Source: Kiritimatiellota bacterium (GTDB taxonomy: Bacteria; Verrucomicrobiota; Kiritimatiellia; RFP12; UBA1067). Taken from it: a stretch of DNA of 32,954 bases. Location: assembly GCA_009778475.1 (NCBI GenBank), contig WRJS01000033.1:1-32954 (forward strand). The letters run 5' to 3'. The notes beneath the pieces are model-generated. The model saw only the letters and a list, made by a program, of their open reading frames with translations, did not search any database and was not told the DNA's origin. Within the stretch, counting starts at the first letter, position 1; every line of letters starts with the position of its first letter. Shown in pieces: positions 7,046 through 16,569 of this stretch. Position numbers and translations under genes: made by a program.

Positions 7046-10000
7046 ATGCGTATAGGGTTAAAGATGGGTTTGGCGGCGCTGGTGGCGCTGGCGGTGGGTG
7101 TGTCGGGGCAGGCGGCGTTGCTGATTGACCTGACGGCGGAGGATTTCGTCTCCGTGCTGAATGACGGGGAGGCTGTCCCCGCGTGGGTGAACCACGGGAC
7201 GCTGGGCAGCGAGTTCCGCCCGGTGGGCAGCGGCACGGGGACGGTGTACAACGATGACGTCGCGGGCATCCCGGCGGTGTCGTTCGTCTCGGCGACCTGG
7301 ACGGAACGGGTGATGACGAACATGGTGTCGCCGAACGCGATCTGCGGGCGGGGGCCGTGGGCGTTCGAGATCTGGATCTACAAGCCGGCCATCTACGGCG
7401 ATGAGGCGGCGTTCGCGTGGACGGGGCGCAACCAGTGGCCGAACAACTCCGCTGCGGGGACGTGCATGGAGTTCCGCTACGGCTCGAACGCGGGCATCGC
7501 GATCGAGCATAACGGCAACGACCACAATATCCCGTGGGGCGCTACGTCCCCGGCCGTCCCGGCGGTGGGGCAGTGGCATCACGTGGCGGGGACGCGGGAC
7601 GCGAGCGGCGTCGAGCGGCTTTACGTGGACGGGGCGATGTGGCTGAGCATGACGCGGACGGGGGTCAACATCCGCAATGACCTGGGCTATTTCTCGCTCT
7701 CGGGCGTGCGCAACATGGACAACGCGAATCACGACCAGATCCAGTTCCGCGGCTCGATCGCGCGCCTGCGCATCTACGACACCACGCTGCCGCCGTCAAC
7801 GGTCATCGGGAATTACCTGAGCGACTGCGCGGCGATGGGGTTCACCCCGCAGCCGCAGCCTTCGGAGCAGCCGTTTGTCTGGGCGGGCGCGGCGGGGACA
7901 CCGGCGGCATGGGACACGGCGGGGAACTGGTTTTACGGCGTCGTGCCGACGGACGGCAAGGACGTTCACATCGAGAACGGCGGGATTGCGGAGTTCTCCG
8001 GCGTGAACACCTTCGCGAATTTCTACGGTTTTGACGGCGGCCTGCACATGTCGGGCGGGCTGCTGGCGGTGGCGAACCCGCCGGCAGGGGTCAACATGGG
8101 GACTGGCCCGGGGGCGGCGTTCGATTTTGCGCTGACGGGCGGCAAGTTCCATATCATGGGCGCGGCGAACCCCCACCTGTACCTAGGGCGGGACGGGGGT
8201 TCCGGGAGCGCGGTCATCGGCGGCGGCTCTGAACTGGCGTGGCTCTGCGCGGACGGGGCGGTGCAGGTCGGCAAGGGCATCGGCGGCGACGGGTACATGG
8301 AGGTGCTGGCGAACGGGCTGGTCACGGTGTCGAACAACACGCTCTTCGCGACGGCGGAGGGCGCGACGGGCACGGTGGTCGTGGCGGGCGGGGAGATACG
8401 CGGCGAGCGCGGCACCAGTTTCAACCTCGGGCACGGGGCGGGTGCGCAGGCGAAACTCATCGTCAACAGCGGCATGGTGAGGCAGTTCGGCGACGTGTCG
8501 ATGTCGTCAGGCGGCCAGAACGCGAGCAGCCTGGCGGAACTGTACCTGAACGGCGGCTTGGTCTGGGTCAGCAGGGTTATCGGGAACGACCCTGCCGTGA
8601 ACATCGTCTATATGAACGGCGGCACGTTCCGCAACCGCGACAACCGCCAAGGCGCGAACGCGGACCAAGGGTTCCTCTGCAGGCTGACGGCGGCGTATGT
8701 GCAGGCGGGCGGCGCGTGCTTCGACGTCATCGCCAACACGACGATCGAGATCAACCCGCCGCTGGTCGAGGATCCCAACAGCCCCGGCGGCGGCCTGACG
8801 AAAACGGGGCCGGGGACGCTGCAACTGCGCGGCGCGAGCACGTTCACGGGGGACATCGTTGTGCGGGACGGGCACCTGCGCCTCCTCACGGCGGAGTCGT
8901 TGCCGAGCGGGGTCGCGAACGTCCTGCTGGAGGCGCCCGGCCGCATGGGCTACGATGTCGCGGGCGGCGCGGCCGCCCTGCTGGGGCTGATCGACAAGGC
9001 CTCCACGGGCGCGCTCATGCTGTACGGCAACAACCTGAACGAGAGCCTCGACCTGTCGCAGCACCCGAACCTGGCGCTCAGCATTGAAGGGAGCGGGGAG
9101 TACACGGGCAGCGCGGGGACGTACACGCCGGCCAACAATGTGTATCGGTTCATCGCGGTCAGCGGTTTCTATAAGGCGGTGATCCCCCAGAACGCGAGCG
9201 TCGTCATCGAGGCGGCGTCGCAGCGGACAGGGTGGATCGTGTTCGAGGCCGACAACCAGTACACGGGCGGCACCACCATCAACGGCGGTGTCCTCGAGAT
9301 GCGGCACGCCAACGCGCTGGGCTATCAGGCGGCGCCGGGCGTCCGCGACATCGGCATCTACAACGGCGCGGCGCTGAAGTTCAACAACAACGTGAACGCG
9401 GCCGTCGTGCAGAGCATCATCGCCCGCATCAAGACGGACTCCTACGGGGTCCTCCTCATCACCACTCAAAACAACATGCATCAGGCGGCCTATGACCTCA
9501 GCCAGCTGCCCGGCATCTCGTTCAGTTCGGACACCGGCGCGGAGTATGACGTCTCGCTGCTGACGCCTTACGTGAGCGACATCTACCGCCTCGGCGGCGG
9601 GCAGGGCGACTGGCGGAGCGACGGCCTCAAGCCCAAGAACATGGCGGACGACGGCGTGACCCCGCGCTCGCTGCTCATCGACTTCCCCGGCAACCCCGTG
9701 CGCCTCTGGACGAACAACACGTTCACGGGCGGCATCGTGGTGACGAACGGCGGCGCGGTCTCGATGCGCGAGATCACGTCGATGGGCGGCGCGCTGGGCG
9801 CGCCCCGCGCGGACTTCGTCCGCATCGACGGCGGCTGCCTGCGCCCGAACACCGACGGCGCGGATGTCCCGTACGGGTTCACGCTCCCCGACCACGGGCT
9901 GTGGGTCGGCGACGGCGGCGTGCTGATCTCCACGCCGGACAACAGGGGCTGGGTGTGGCAGGGCGGCCTCAGCGGCACGGGCCCGATCACGAACACCGTG

Positions 10001-13000
10001 CAGAATTCGGACAGGGGGCTGCTCATGTTCGGCGGCGCGAACAACACGTGGGAGGGGACCCTCACGATCAACAGCAACTCCGATGACGGCGGGTTCGCCA
10101 TCGGCTGGGGCAGCAACTTCAGCTGGGTCAAGACCAACCTCATCGAAGGCAACGGGATGTTCGGCGTCGCGACGGACCTGGACATCACGTGGAGCGACGC
10201 GTTCGAGAACCCGCTGGGCAACGTGACGCCGAACTTCGACGCGCCCGACGGCACCTCCGCGATCTTGGGCCTGCGCAAACTCGGCGCGGGGACGCTCACG
10301 CTCGATATGCCCAACACCTACCGCCGCATGACGCGCGTGGACAGCGGCATCCTGAAAGTCGGCGCGGCGGACACCATCCCGTATGGCGCGAACAAGGGCA
10401 ACCTGCACGTCAACAACGGCAACATCTTCCCGGCGGGGACGTTTGACCTCAACGGCTTCGGCGTGAACGTGAACGGCCTGAACGGCGCGGGGGACATCAT
10501 CGACTCGACGGGCGCGGGCGCGACCCTGACCATCGGGAACGCCAATCAGGGCGGCACGTTCCTCGGCACGGTCGCCGCCCCGGCGAAACTCTTCAAGACC
10601 GGCGACGGCACGGAGACGTTCTGGAAGGGGGCGGACGTGAACGCCCTCTCGGTCCAGCGCAGGACGGTCACCACAGGCGCGGAGACGACGTTCGGGAGCG
10701 TCTCGCTGTTCAACAACGAGAACGGCATAAACGCGAGCATCACGACGTTCAACGTGGGCCTCGCCGCGACGGACGAGTACGGGCTGACGGGCGAGTATTA
10801 CTGGTTCAACGACGACGGGATGCGCTCGCGGATTTCCCCCGCCTACCTGACGGACATCGATGCGTTCGACGCGCTGCTCGCGCCCTACGCGCCGCTCCAC
10901 GTCCAGTCCAGTTTCAGTTTCGGCGAGGGCTTCGACGCGGGCTACTCCGGGAACGGCGCGCCCGGCTCGAAGTTCCAAGGCAACTTCAACAACCGCGCCA
11001 ACCACTACGGCCGCTGGACGGGCGAGTTCTACGCCGAGGCGGACGGCGAGTACATCTTCGCGACCTCCTCCGACGACGGCAGTTGCGTGTTCATCGACCG
11101 CCAGCCCGCCATCACGAACTGCTTTGACCAAGCGTACACCTATCGCGCCGGAGTCCCGGTGTACCTGGCGCAGGGCTGGCACGACATCGTCATCGGCCAC
11201 CATCAGGCCGGCGGCGACCGCGGGCTGACGGTGTTCTTCACGCCCCCCGGCGGGGAGGAGGCGGTGCTGCCCCAGCGGCTGCTGCGCCCGTACCCCGTGA
11301 CCGTCGGCGCGCTCTCGGGCGAGCCGTCGAGCCGCGTGGATGTGCACGGCAACATGGCGCTGAGCATCACGGGCGAGATACCCAGCGCCTACACCGGGCG
11401 CCTCGTCGCCGCCAGCGCGGACGCGCGTCTCATCAAGAGCGGCGCGGCGGACTTCGTCCTCGCTTGGCAGGACGTCCCCGAGTTCAACGGGCAGGTCACC
11501 GTGAGCGACGGCACGCTGGGTTTGATTTCGGCGTACCCGTTCACGCAGCCGATCCGCCTCGCGGCCGGCACGGAACTGGCCGTCCTCGCGGACGACGCGG
11601 ACGTGCCGAACATCGGCCTGCGCGGAACTTATTACAACGTGAACTATAGCGGCGGGCCGACGAGCTACCCGACGATGCGCGGTTACTTCAGCACGCTGGT
11701 TCCCACGTACTATGCCTACACGACGCAGACAGGCGCGGTGGCGGTGGCGAACGCGCCGGAGTTCTGGTACACGGAAAGGCTCTTCCCCGGCCCGTACTCG
11801 TATGAGTACCCGCCGACAGGCAACAAGGAGCAGTTCCGCGCGCGCTTCCAAGGCAAGTTCCTCGCGCTGGAGCCGGGCGACTACACCTTCGGGTTCATCA
11901 ACGATGACCGCGCCGAACTGTTCATCGACGGGGTTATGGTTCTTTTGCGTGGCAATGCCAGCAACGTCGAGATAACGACAACCGTCTATCTGGACGCCGG
12001 CTCGCATGACTTCCAAGTCCTCTGGGGGCAGGGTGGTAGCGGATACTATATCGGGCTGACCGTGATGGAGCCGCACGACACCCGCACGAAACGCATGCCC
12101 AACGCCCTGCTGCGCCCGAGCGTCTCGACGGTTCACGGCGTGGAGGGCGACGGCAGCGTGGCGTTGCGCCATGCCGCCGCGTCCCTGCGCTTCCAAGTGG
12201 ACGGTGCGCCGCAGGTGTTCGACAAGCCCCTGACCGGGGTGTCCGGCTCGGAGATCGAGAAGAACGGCGACGAGACCATGACCCTCGTCCTCGACAACGA
12301 CGGCTTCCACGGCGGGTGGCTCGTGATGAAGGGGACGCTGGTCGTGGGCGACGGCGGCGTGTCCGGCTCGCTCGGCAACAGCGACCACGTCTATGTGTCG
12401 GAAGGCGCGCGGCTGGTGTTCAACCGCGCCGACGACATCGTGTTCACGGGGACCATCTCCGGCTGCGGCGAGATCTGCAACATCGGCGGCGGCCGCGTGA
12501 CGCTGTGCAACATGGGCGACGATTTCAAGGGCGTGTTCAGCGCCGGCGACTTCGTGATCACGGGCGACGCGAACGTGCAGGCCGCGAGCCTCGCCCAAGG
12601 GCCCGACCCCGCGAGCGTGCGCTTCGAGGACGGCGCGAGGCTGCTGCTCCCGCCGTCGTCGGAATCCGTCCCCGCGCTCATCCCCGCGATCTTCTCGAAC
12701 GCGACGCTGACGCTGTCGTACGGGGAAACGAACGCGTACTACATCGACACGCTGATGATCCAGGCGGGCGGCGAGGTCAACGTCGAGCCCACCTGGGCCG
12801 GCGGGGTGACGGGCCTCTACGGGTACTACTACGAGGTCCCCGGCAACACCGACCCGAAGGTCGTCTCGCCCTACTTCACCTCACTCGAGACCGGCGAGGC
12901 GTACCTGAAAGGTTTCCCGCTCCTCTGCAAAGCGTCCACGTGGGAGGCTGGCGACACCATGGACTTCGCGGACAACGGGTCGCTCTTCCCGCAGCCCGCC

Positions 13001-13735
13001 AAAACCAGGAACACCTACTTCGGCGCCATCTGGAAGGGGAAGATACGGATCGATGTGCCGGGCTTCTACACGTTCACGACACGGAGCGACGACAACAGTA
13101 TGCTGTACATTGACAACGCGCTGCTGGTGGACAACAACAATGACCACGGTATGCAGGACAGGTCCGGGGTCATCGAACTCACCGCAGGGACGCACGACTT
13201 CGCCCTCCTCTATTATCAGGGCGGCAGCGGGTACGGGCTGCGGGTGTCCGTCACCCTCCCCGGCGGGACCTCCCAATACCTCCCCAACCTCATGCTGTTC
13301 GCCGACCCCGCCGACACCGTGGGCGAGGATGTGACCGGAATCCCCTTCGTCGCCGCCGATTTCACGCTCGAGGTCGGCACGCTCGGCGTGGTTGACGGCC
13401 CCGGCATCGGCACGATCGACATCGCCAGCCGGCAAGAAGCCACGATGACCGGCACCCTGCTGCTCAACGACCTCTTCATCGAGTCCGCCGGAGCCGTGCT
13501 GGCCGCCGTCGGCGACACCAAACTGGCGGGCGGCGGCCTGCGCGTCATCATGGGCAGCGAGCCGCCCTCCGGCAAACTCATCAAGGTCGGCGACTTCACC
13601 CAAGCCCCGAACGGCCTGCCCCTCATCGGCAAGACGCTCACGCTGGAAGGCGCCAAGAACGCCAAGCCCCTCTACAAGCCCGACGCCTGCCTCTACGTCA
13701 CAACCTCGGTCGGGACGGTGCTGATTTTGCGATAG
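7046..13735 (+). CDS. Giant secreted LamG / beta-strand-repeat / triple PA14 protein
   Basis: The 2229-residue protein starts with a signal peptide (MRIGLKMGLAALVALAVGVSGQA). A LamG/concanavalin-like domain follows (about 85-252; WHHVAGTRDASGVERLYVDG). The middle is beta-helix-like with autotransporter-associated strand repeats, for example KTGPGTLQLRGASTFTGD (about 590), FTGGIVVTNGG (about 892) and KLGAGTLTLD (about 1080). Three PA14 domains lie at about 1244-1404, 1524-1676 and 1922-2075, each with G-L-x-G-x-Y-Y at the start and a DD-x-x-x-x-x-ID pocket motif. PA14 domains usually bind glycans. No C-terminal beta-barrel, LPXTG or transmembrane anchor is seen. ATG 7046 has GAGG eight bases upstream; the GTG at 7016 would only add a non-signal extension. 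It is probably a surface or released adhesin/glycan binder. Confidence 0.85.
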   Translation: MRIGLKMGLAALVALAVGVSGQAALLIDLTAEDFVSVLNDGEAVPAWVNHGTLGSEFRPVGSGTGTVYNDDVAGIPAVSFVSATWTERVMTNMVSPNAICGRGPWAFEIWIYKPAIYGDEAAFAWTGRNQWPNNSAAGTCMEFRYGSNAGIAIEHNGNDHNIPWGATSPAVPAVGQWHHVAGTRDASGVERLYVDGAMWLSMTRTGVNIRNDLGYFSLSGVRNMDNANHDQIQFRGSIARLRIYDTTLPPSTVIGNYLSDCAAMGFTPQPQPSEQPFVWAGAAGTPAAWDTAGNWFYGVVPTDGKDVHIENGGIAEFSGVNTFANFYGFDGGLHMSGGLLAVANPPAGVNMGTGPGAAFDFALTGGKFHIMGAANPHLYLGRDGGSGSAVIGGGSELAWLCADGAVQVGKGIGGDGYMEVLANGLVTVSNNTLFATAEGATGTVVVAGGEIRGERGTSFNLGHGAGAQAKLIVNSGMVRQFGDVSMSSGGQNASSLAELYLNGGLVWVSRVIGNDPAVNIVYMNGGTFRNRDNRQGANADQGFLCRLTAAYVQAGGACFDVIANTTIEINPPLVEDPNSPGGGLTKTGPGTLQLRGASTFTGDIVVRDGHLRLLTAESLPSGVANVLLEAPGRMGYDVAGGAAALLGLIDKASTGALMLYGNNLNESLDLSQHPNLALSIEGSGEYTGSAGTYTPANNVYRFIAVSGFYKAVIPQNASVVIEAASQRTGWIVFEADNQYTGGTTINGGVLEMRHANALGYQAAPGVRDIGIYNGAALKFNNNVNAAVVQSIIARIKTDSYGVLLITTQNNMHQAAYDLSQLPGISFSSDTGAEYDVSLLTPYVSDIYRLGGGQGDWRSDGLKPKNMADDGVTPRSLLIDFPGNPVRLWTNNTFTGGIVVTNGGAVSMREITSMGGALGAPRADFVRIDGGCLRPNTDGADVPYGFTLPDHGLWVGDGGVLISTPDNRGWVWQGGLSGTGPITNTVQNSDRGLLMFGGANNTWEGTLTINSNSDDGGFAIGWGSNFSWVKTNLIEGNGMFGVATDLDITWSDAFENPLGNVTPNFDAPDGTSAILGLRKLGAGTLTLDMPNTYRRMTRVDSGILKVGAADTIPYGANKGNLHVNNGNIFPAGTFDLNGFGVNVNGLNGAGDIIDSTGAGATLTIGNANQGGTFLGTVAAPAKLFKTGDGTETFWKGADVNALSVQRRTVTTGAETTFGSVSLFNNENGINASITTFNVGLAATDEYGLTGEYYWFNDDGMRSRISPAYLTDIDAFDALLAPYAPLHVQSSFSFGEGFDAGYSGNGAPGSKFQGNFNNRANHYGRWTGEFYAEADGEYIFATSSDDGSCVFIDRQPAITNCFDQAYTYRAGVPVYLAQGWHDIVIGHHQAGGDRGLTVFFTPPGGEEAVLPQRLLRPYPVTVGALSGEPSSRVDVHGNMALSITGEIPSAYTGRLVAASADARLIKSGAADFVLAWQDVPEFNGQVTVSDGTLGLISAYPFTQPIRLAAGTELAVLADDADVPNIGLRGTYYNVNYSGGPTSYPTMRGYFSTLVPTYYAYTTQTGAVAVANAPEFWYTERLFPGPYSYEYPPTGNKEQFRARFQGKFLALEPGDYTFGFINDDRAELFIDGVMVLLRGNASNVEITTTVYLDAGSHDFQVLWGQGGSGYYIGLTVMEPHDTRTKRMPNALLRPSVSTVHGVEGDGSVALRHAAASLRFQVDGAPQVFDKPLTGVSGSEIEKNGDETMTLVLDNDGFHGGWLVMKGTLVVGDGGVSGSLGNSDHVYVSEGARLVFNRADDIVFTGTISGCGEICNIGGGRVTLCNMGDDFKGVFSAGDFVITGDANVQAASLAQGPDPASVRFEDGARLLLPPSSESVPALIPAIFSNATLTLSYGETNAYYIDTLMIQAGGEVNVEPTWAGGVTGLYGYYYEVPGNTDPKVVSPYFTSLETGEAYLKGFPLLCKASTWEAGDTMDFADNGSLFPQPAKTRNTYFGAIWKGKIRIDVPGFYTFTTRSDDNSMLYIDNALLVDNNNDHGMQDRSGVIELTAGTHDFALLYYQGGSGYGLRVSVTLPGGTSQYLPNLMLFADPADTVGEDVTGIPFVAADFTLEVGTLGVVDGPGIGTIDIASRQEATMTGTLLLNDLFIESAGAVLAAVGDTKLAGGGLRVIMGSEPPSGKLIKVGDFTQAPNGLPLIGKTLTLEGAKNAKPLYKPDACLYVTTSVGTVLILR

Positions 13736-13744
13736 GCTGCAGCG

Positions 13745-13772
13745 TGGAGGGATGGGATACCCCCACCCTCCA
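13745..13772. terminator. Strong hairpin after the giant gene
   Basis: TGGAGGG (13745-13751) and TGGG (13753-13756) pair with CCCA and CCCTCCA (13762-13772), with a one-base bulge and a five-base loop, ten bases after the stop codon. There is no T-tract, so termination is possible but unproven. It lies between convergent genes and could serve either strand. Confidence 0.4.
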
Positions 13773-13798
13773 GAGCGCACCCCACTTGGGCGTTGGAT

Positions 13799-13988
13799 GT
13801 TCCGTGTTGGTTATTGGATATTCCCGAGGGCTTTCAGCCCTCGCCTTGCCCTCGGGCAGGAATGCCCGAGCCACCTTAACTTGGACATTGGACATTCCGT
13901 GTTGGATATTGGATATTCCCCGAGGGCTTCCAGCCTTCGGTGCGCGGGGACGAGCGCCCTCCATTTGACTCCTGATTTCTAATTTTTA
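13799..13988. repeat. Intergenic repeat cluster, incl. REP-like singlet
   Basis: The word GTGTTGG-ATTGGATATTCCC-GAGGGCTT occurs at about 13803-13832 and again at about 13901-13928. A perfect hairpin CGAGGGCT/AGCCCTCG lies at 13825-13843. The REP-like unit with core GGGCAGGAATGCCC is at 13853-13877. GACTCCTGATTTCTAATTTT (13967-13986) overlaps the coaX stop codon and recurs near 24548. Confidence 0.8.
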
Positions 13989-14734
13989 GAGACCGTCTCG
14001 AAGATGCAGCCGAGGCCGAAGAGGCAGAGGGCGGGGTCGATGATGAAGGGCATGCCGGAGCCTTTGAGCGCCCACCCGGCATGGCCGCCGGTGGCGACGA
14101 GTTTGAAGTCGCCGGGGATTTGGCGCTGGAGGTGCGTGACGATCTCGCGCACGATGCCCCTGTACCCCACCTGTGCGCCGACGCGCATGGCCTGCTCGGT
14201 GGAGCGGCCGAAGGGGGGGCACGGGCCTGCCAGCTGCACGCGCGGGAGCAGCGCGGTGCGCTCGTGGAGATAGTCGGTCATCAGGGGCAGCCCGGGGGTG
14301 ATGGCGCCGCCGATGTAGCGCAGGTCTTCGGTGACGACGTCGAAGGTGAGCGCGGTCCCGAAGTCCGCCACGATTAGGGGCGCGCCGTACCGCCGCACGC
14401 CGCCGCACGCGTCCGCGAGGCGGTCCGCGCCGATGGTCTCGGGCGCGGGGTAATCGACCGTCACCTCCATCGGCAGCCCGGCGTGGACGACCAGCACATT
14501 GCACCCCAGTTCCGTCTTGAGCAATCTCTTCCAAAGCGGGTTGGCCTTCGGCACCACCGACCCGAGCACCGCGCCGTTGACCATGCCCCGCGCGGCTTCG
14601 CGCACGGCCTGGGCGCACGCCTCAGGCTGCTGCATGATGCCGCCCTTGACGTGCGTGACGCGGGTGACGCGCTTGCCGTCGTACAGGCCGATGCCCGTGG
14701 AGGTGTTGCCGACGTCGATGGTGATGATTTTCAT
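13979..14734 (-). CDS. coaX: Type III pantothenate kinase
   Basis: CoaX phosphorylates pantothenate with ATP, the first step of coenzyme A synthesis, in the cytoplasm. The 251-residue length is normal for the family. The ASKHA-fold motifs are present: phosphate-1 loop DVGNT (residues 7-11), GADRLAD (102-108), DFGTALTFD (124-132) with the catalytic aspartate, and GGAITPG (142-148). The start at ATG 14734 gives the expected N-terminus MKIITIDVGNT, though the region upstream on this strand is C-rich and shows no purine-rich ribosome site. It follows nadC on the same strand with a 174-base repeat-filled gap, so co-transcription is possible. The stop codon lies inside a short repeat shared with other gene ends here. 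Confidence 0.93.
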   Translation of the reverse strand: MKIITIDVGNTSTGIGLYDGKRVTRVTHVKGGIMQQPEACAQAVREAARGMVNGAVLGSVVPKANPLWKRLLKTELGCNVLVVHAGLPMEVTVDYPAPETIGADRLADACGGVRRYGAPLIVADFGTALTFDVVTEDLRYIGGAITPGLPLMTDYLHERTALLPRVQLAGPCPPFGRSTEQAMRVGAQVGYRGIVREIVTHLQRQIPGDFKLVATGGHAGWALKGSGMPFIIDPALCLFGLGCIFETVSKN

Positions 14735-14764
14735 GGGCAGGGGGGGAGGGGTGGAGAGGTGGGG

Positions 14765-14911
14765 ATTTTAGATTTTAGATTTTAGATTTTGGTTTCGACT
14801 GAAATCGACTGAAGCCGAGTGCAATCGACTGCAATCGATTTGAATCTGCTTTATCCGCAACGCATTTCACCTTTTACCTTTTACCTATTACCTATCACTT
14901 ATTACCTATCA
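14765..14911. repeat. Low-complexity word repeats between nadC and coaX
   Basis: Three blocks follow each other: ATTTTAG repeated three times with a fourth partial copy (14765-14790), AATCGACTGAA-type words (about 14796-14838) and TTTTACC/TATTACCTATCAC words (14869-14911), the last touching the nadC stop. No gene is seen. Confidence 0.85.
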
Positions 14912-15775
14912 CGCCATCTCCAGCGAGAGGTCCACCGAGCCTGCGGAGTGGGTGAGGCAGCCGAGGGAGATGGCGTCCACGCCGGTGGCGGCGACCTCGC
15001 GCGCGCGTTCGAGGGTGATGCCGCCGGAGGCCTCGGTCAGCGAAATGCCTTTGCAGAGGGCGACGCACGCCCGCATCATGTCGCAGTCCATGTTGTCGAG
15101 CATGATCCATTCGGGCCGCGCGCGCAGGGCGCTCTGGCATTCGGCGACGCTCTCGACCTCGATTTCGACGGCGAGGGCGGGGTAGGCCTTTCGGGCGGCC
15201 TCCACGGCGAGGTCGAGGCGGTCGGGGTCGCCGTCTTTCCAGAGGCGGCGGTGGTTGTCCTTCATCAGGATGCGGTCGTAGAGGCCGAAGCGGTGGTTCG
15301 CGCCGCCGCCGCACAGCACGGCGTATTTCTCGAAGAGGCGCAGGTTGGGGGTGGTCTTGCGCGTGTCGAGGATCATGGTGCCGTGCTCGCGGACGGCCTC
15401 GACGAAACGCGCGGTCAGCGTGGCGATGCCGCACAGGCGCTGCATGAAGTTGAGGGCGGTGCGCTCGGCGGTGAGGATCGAGGCGGCGCGGCCGCGGACG
15501 GCCAGCACGGTGTCGCCTTGCGCGGCGTCGTGGCCGTCGGGGATGAGGATTTCGGTTTGCAGGGCGGGGTCAACCATCGCCAGCACGGCGCGCGCGACGG
15601 TCGCGCCCGCGACGCGGCACGGCTGGCGGGCCTGTATGACGGCGGTGGCCACGGCGGCGGGGTCCACGAGCGCGAGGGTCGTGGCGTCGCCGTCGCCGAC
15701 ATCCTCGCGCAGGGCGGCGGCCGCGCACGCGGCGGCGCGCGGGTCCTGCATCACGTCTCTATGCTGACGATACAT
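14909..15775 (-). CDS. nadC: Nicotinate-nucleotide pyrophosphorylase (quinolinate phosphoribosyltransferase)
   Basis: NadC converts quinolinate and PRPP to nicotinate mononucleotide, CO2 and pyrophosphate in de novo NAD synthesis. The 288-residue product shows all family signatures: EDVGDGDAT (24-32), ERTALNFMQRLCGIAT (104-119), TRKTTPNLR (138-146), GGGANHRFGLYDRILMKDNH (156-175), LDNM and EASGGI, with ISLGCLTHS near the C-terminus. The start at 15775 is supported by AGGAGG eight bases upstream, although it overlaps the 3' end of the rhomboid gene by 25 bases; a second ATG at 15751 sits in a TGATG stop-start overlap but has only a weak ribosome site. nadA and nadB are not in the window. Strong overlap implies translational coupling with the rhomboid gene. 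Confidence 0.95.
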   Translation of the reverse strand: MYRQHRDVMQDPRAAACAAAALREDVGDGDATTLALVDPAAVATAVIQARQPCRVAGATVARAVLAMVDPALQTEILIPDGHDAAQGDTVLAVRGRAASILTAERTALNFMQRLCGIATLTARFVEAVREHGTMILDTRKTTPNLRLFEKYAVLCGGGANHRFGLYDRILMKDNHRRLWKDGDPDRLDLAVEAARKAYPALAVEIEVESVAECQSALRARPEWIMLDNMDCDMMRACVALCKGISLTEASGGITLERAREVAATGVDAISLGCLTHSAGSVDLSLEMA

Positions 15776-16557
15776 TTCATGGTCCTCCTGTCGCGCCGGA
15801 GCGTCCAGTCGTTAAAGCCTTTGCGCCGCAGCACCGCGCCGTAGGCGTACCCGGCAAGGCAGCCGGTGAGGTGCGCGGCGTAGGCCACGTTCGTCTGGAT
15901 CAAGATGGCCTCGATGACGGTCGCCACGCCCACGAAGATGGCCAGCGTGCGCGCGCGCATCTTGACGGGGAACGGGATCAGCACATACACGGTGCGGTTC
16001 GGGAACATCGCCGCGTACGCGCCGATGAGCGCGAACACGCCGCCCGACGCGCCGACGCACATCGCCGTGTCCAGCGCCTCGCGCGTGAGGGGGGCGAGCG
16101 GCATCCAGCGGCGCACGGCCGCCGGGACCCACTGCGCGAACGCATCCATCGGCGGCAGGATCGGCATCAGCGCCAGCAGCCCCAGCCACCCCAGCCCGCC
16201 AAGGATCGAGCCGAAAAAGAAAATCCGCAGGAAGCGCCTCCCACCGACCTCCATCTCCACCCCCGCGCCGAACAGCACGATGACCAGCATGTTCATCAGC
16301 AGGTGGAACAGGTTGCCGTGCAGCAGCGCGTAGGTGATCGGCTGCCAGAAGAAACCGTGCTTCAGGAGGCCCCAGTTCAGCGCGAAACACAGCTCAAGCG
16401 GCTTGTCGAAGGTGTACCCATAGACGAAATACACATGGGCGGAAAGCGTCTGAATCGAGAAAACAAAAAAACACACAGCCACCAAGTAAATCGTGGCTGG
16501 CGTCAAATAATACAAACTCCGCAGACGCCTGAGCCATCTGCGCATCATCGAGATCAA
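15751..16557 (-). CDS. Rhomboid-family intramembrane serine protease
   Basis: The 268-residue protein has about six hydrophobic segments and the rhomboid motifs in order: HGNLFHLLMN (80-89, H-x4-H-x3-N of helix 2), GASGG (169-173) with nucleophile S171 in helix 4, and AAHLTG (227-232-ish) with catalytic H229 in helix 6. Rhomboids cut transmembrane segments of other membrane proteins. Between helices 3 and 4 is a long loop (about 132-160). TTG 16557 is the likely start, because GGAGG lies six bases upstream and the later ATG codons are badly spaced. It follows the small membrane gene by 12 bases, with its ribosome site next to that gene's stop. Substrate is unknown. Confidence 0.9.
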   Translation of the reverse strand: MISMMRRWLRRLRSLYYLTPATIYLVAVCFFVFSIQTLSAHVYFVYGYTFDKPLELCFALNWGLLKHGFFWQPITYALLHGNLFHLLMNMLVIVLFGAGVEMEVGGRRFLRIFFFGSILGGLGWLGLLALMPILPPMDAFAQWVPAAVRRWMPLAPLTREALDTAMCVGASGGVFALIGAYAAMFPNRTVYVLIPFPVKMRARTLAIFVGVATVIEAILIQTNVAYAAHLTGCLAGYAYGAVLRRKGFNDWTLRRDRRTMKCIVSIET

Positions 16558-16569
16558 GTTATGCCTCCG

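Noticed and set aside
13744..13982. Small open frames over the intergenic repeat cluster after the giant gene
   Set aside because: They are translations of repeat words such as GGGCAGGAATGCCC and also occur on the opposite strand.
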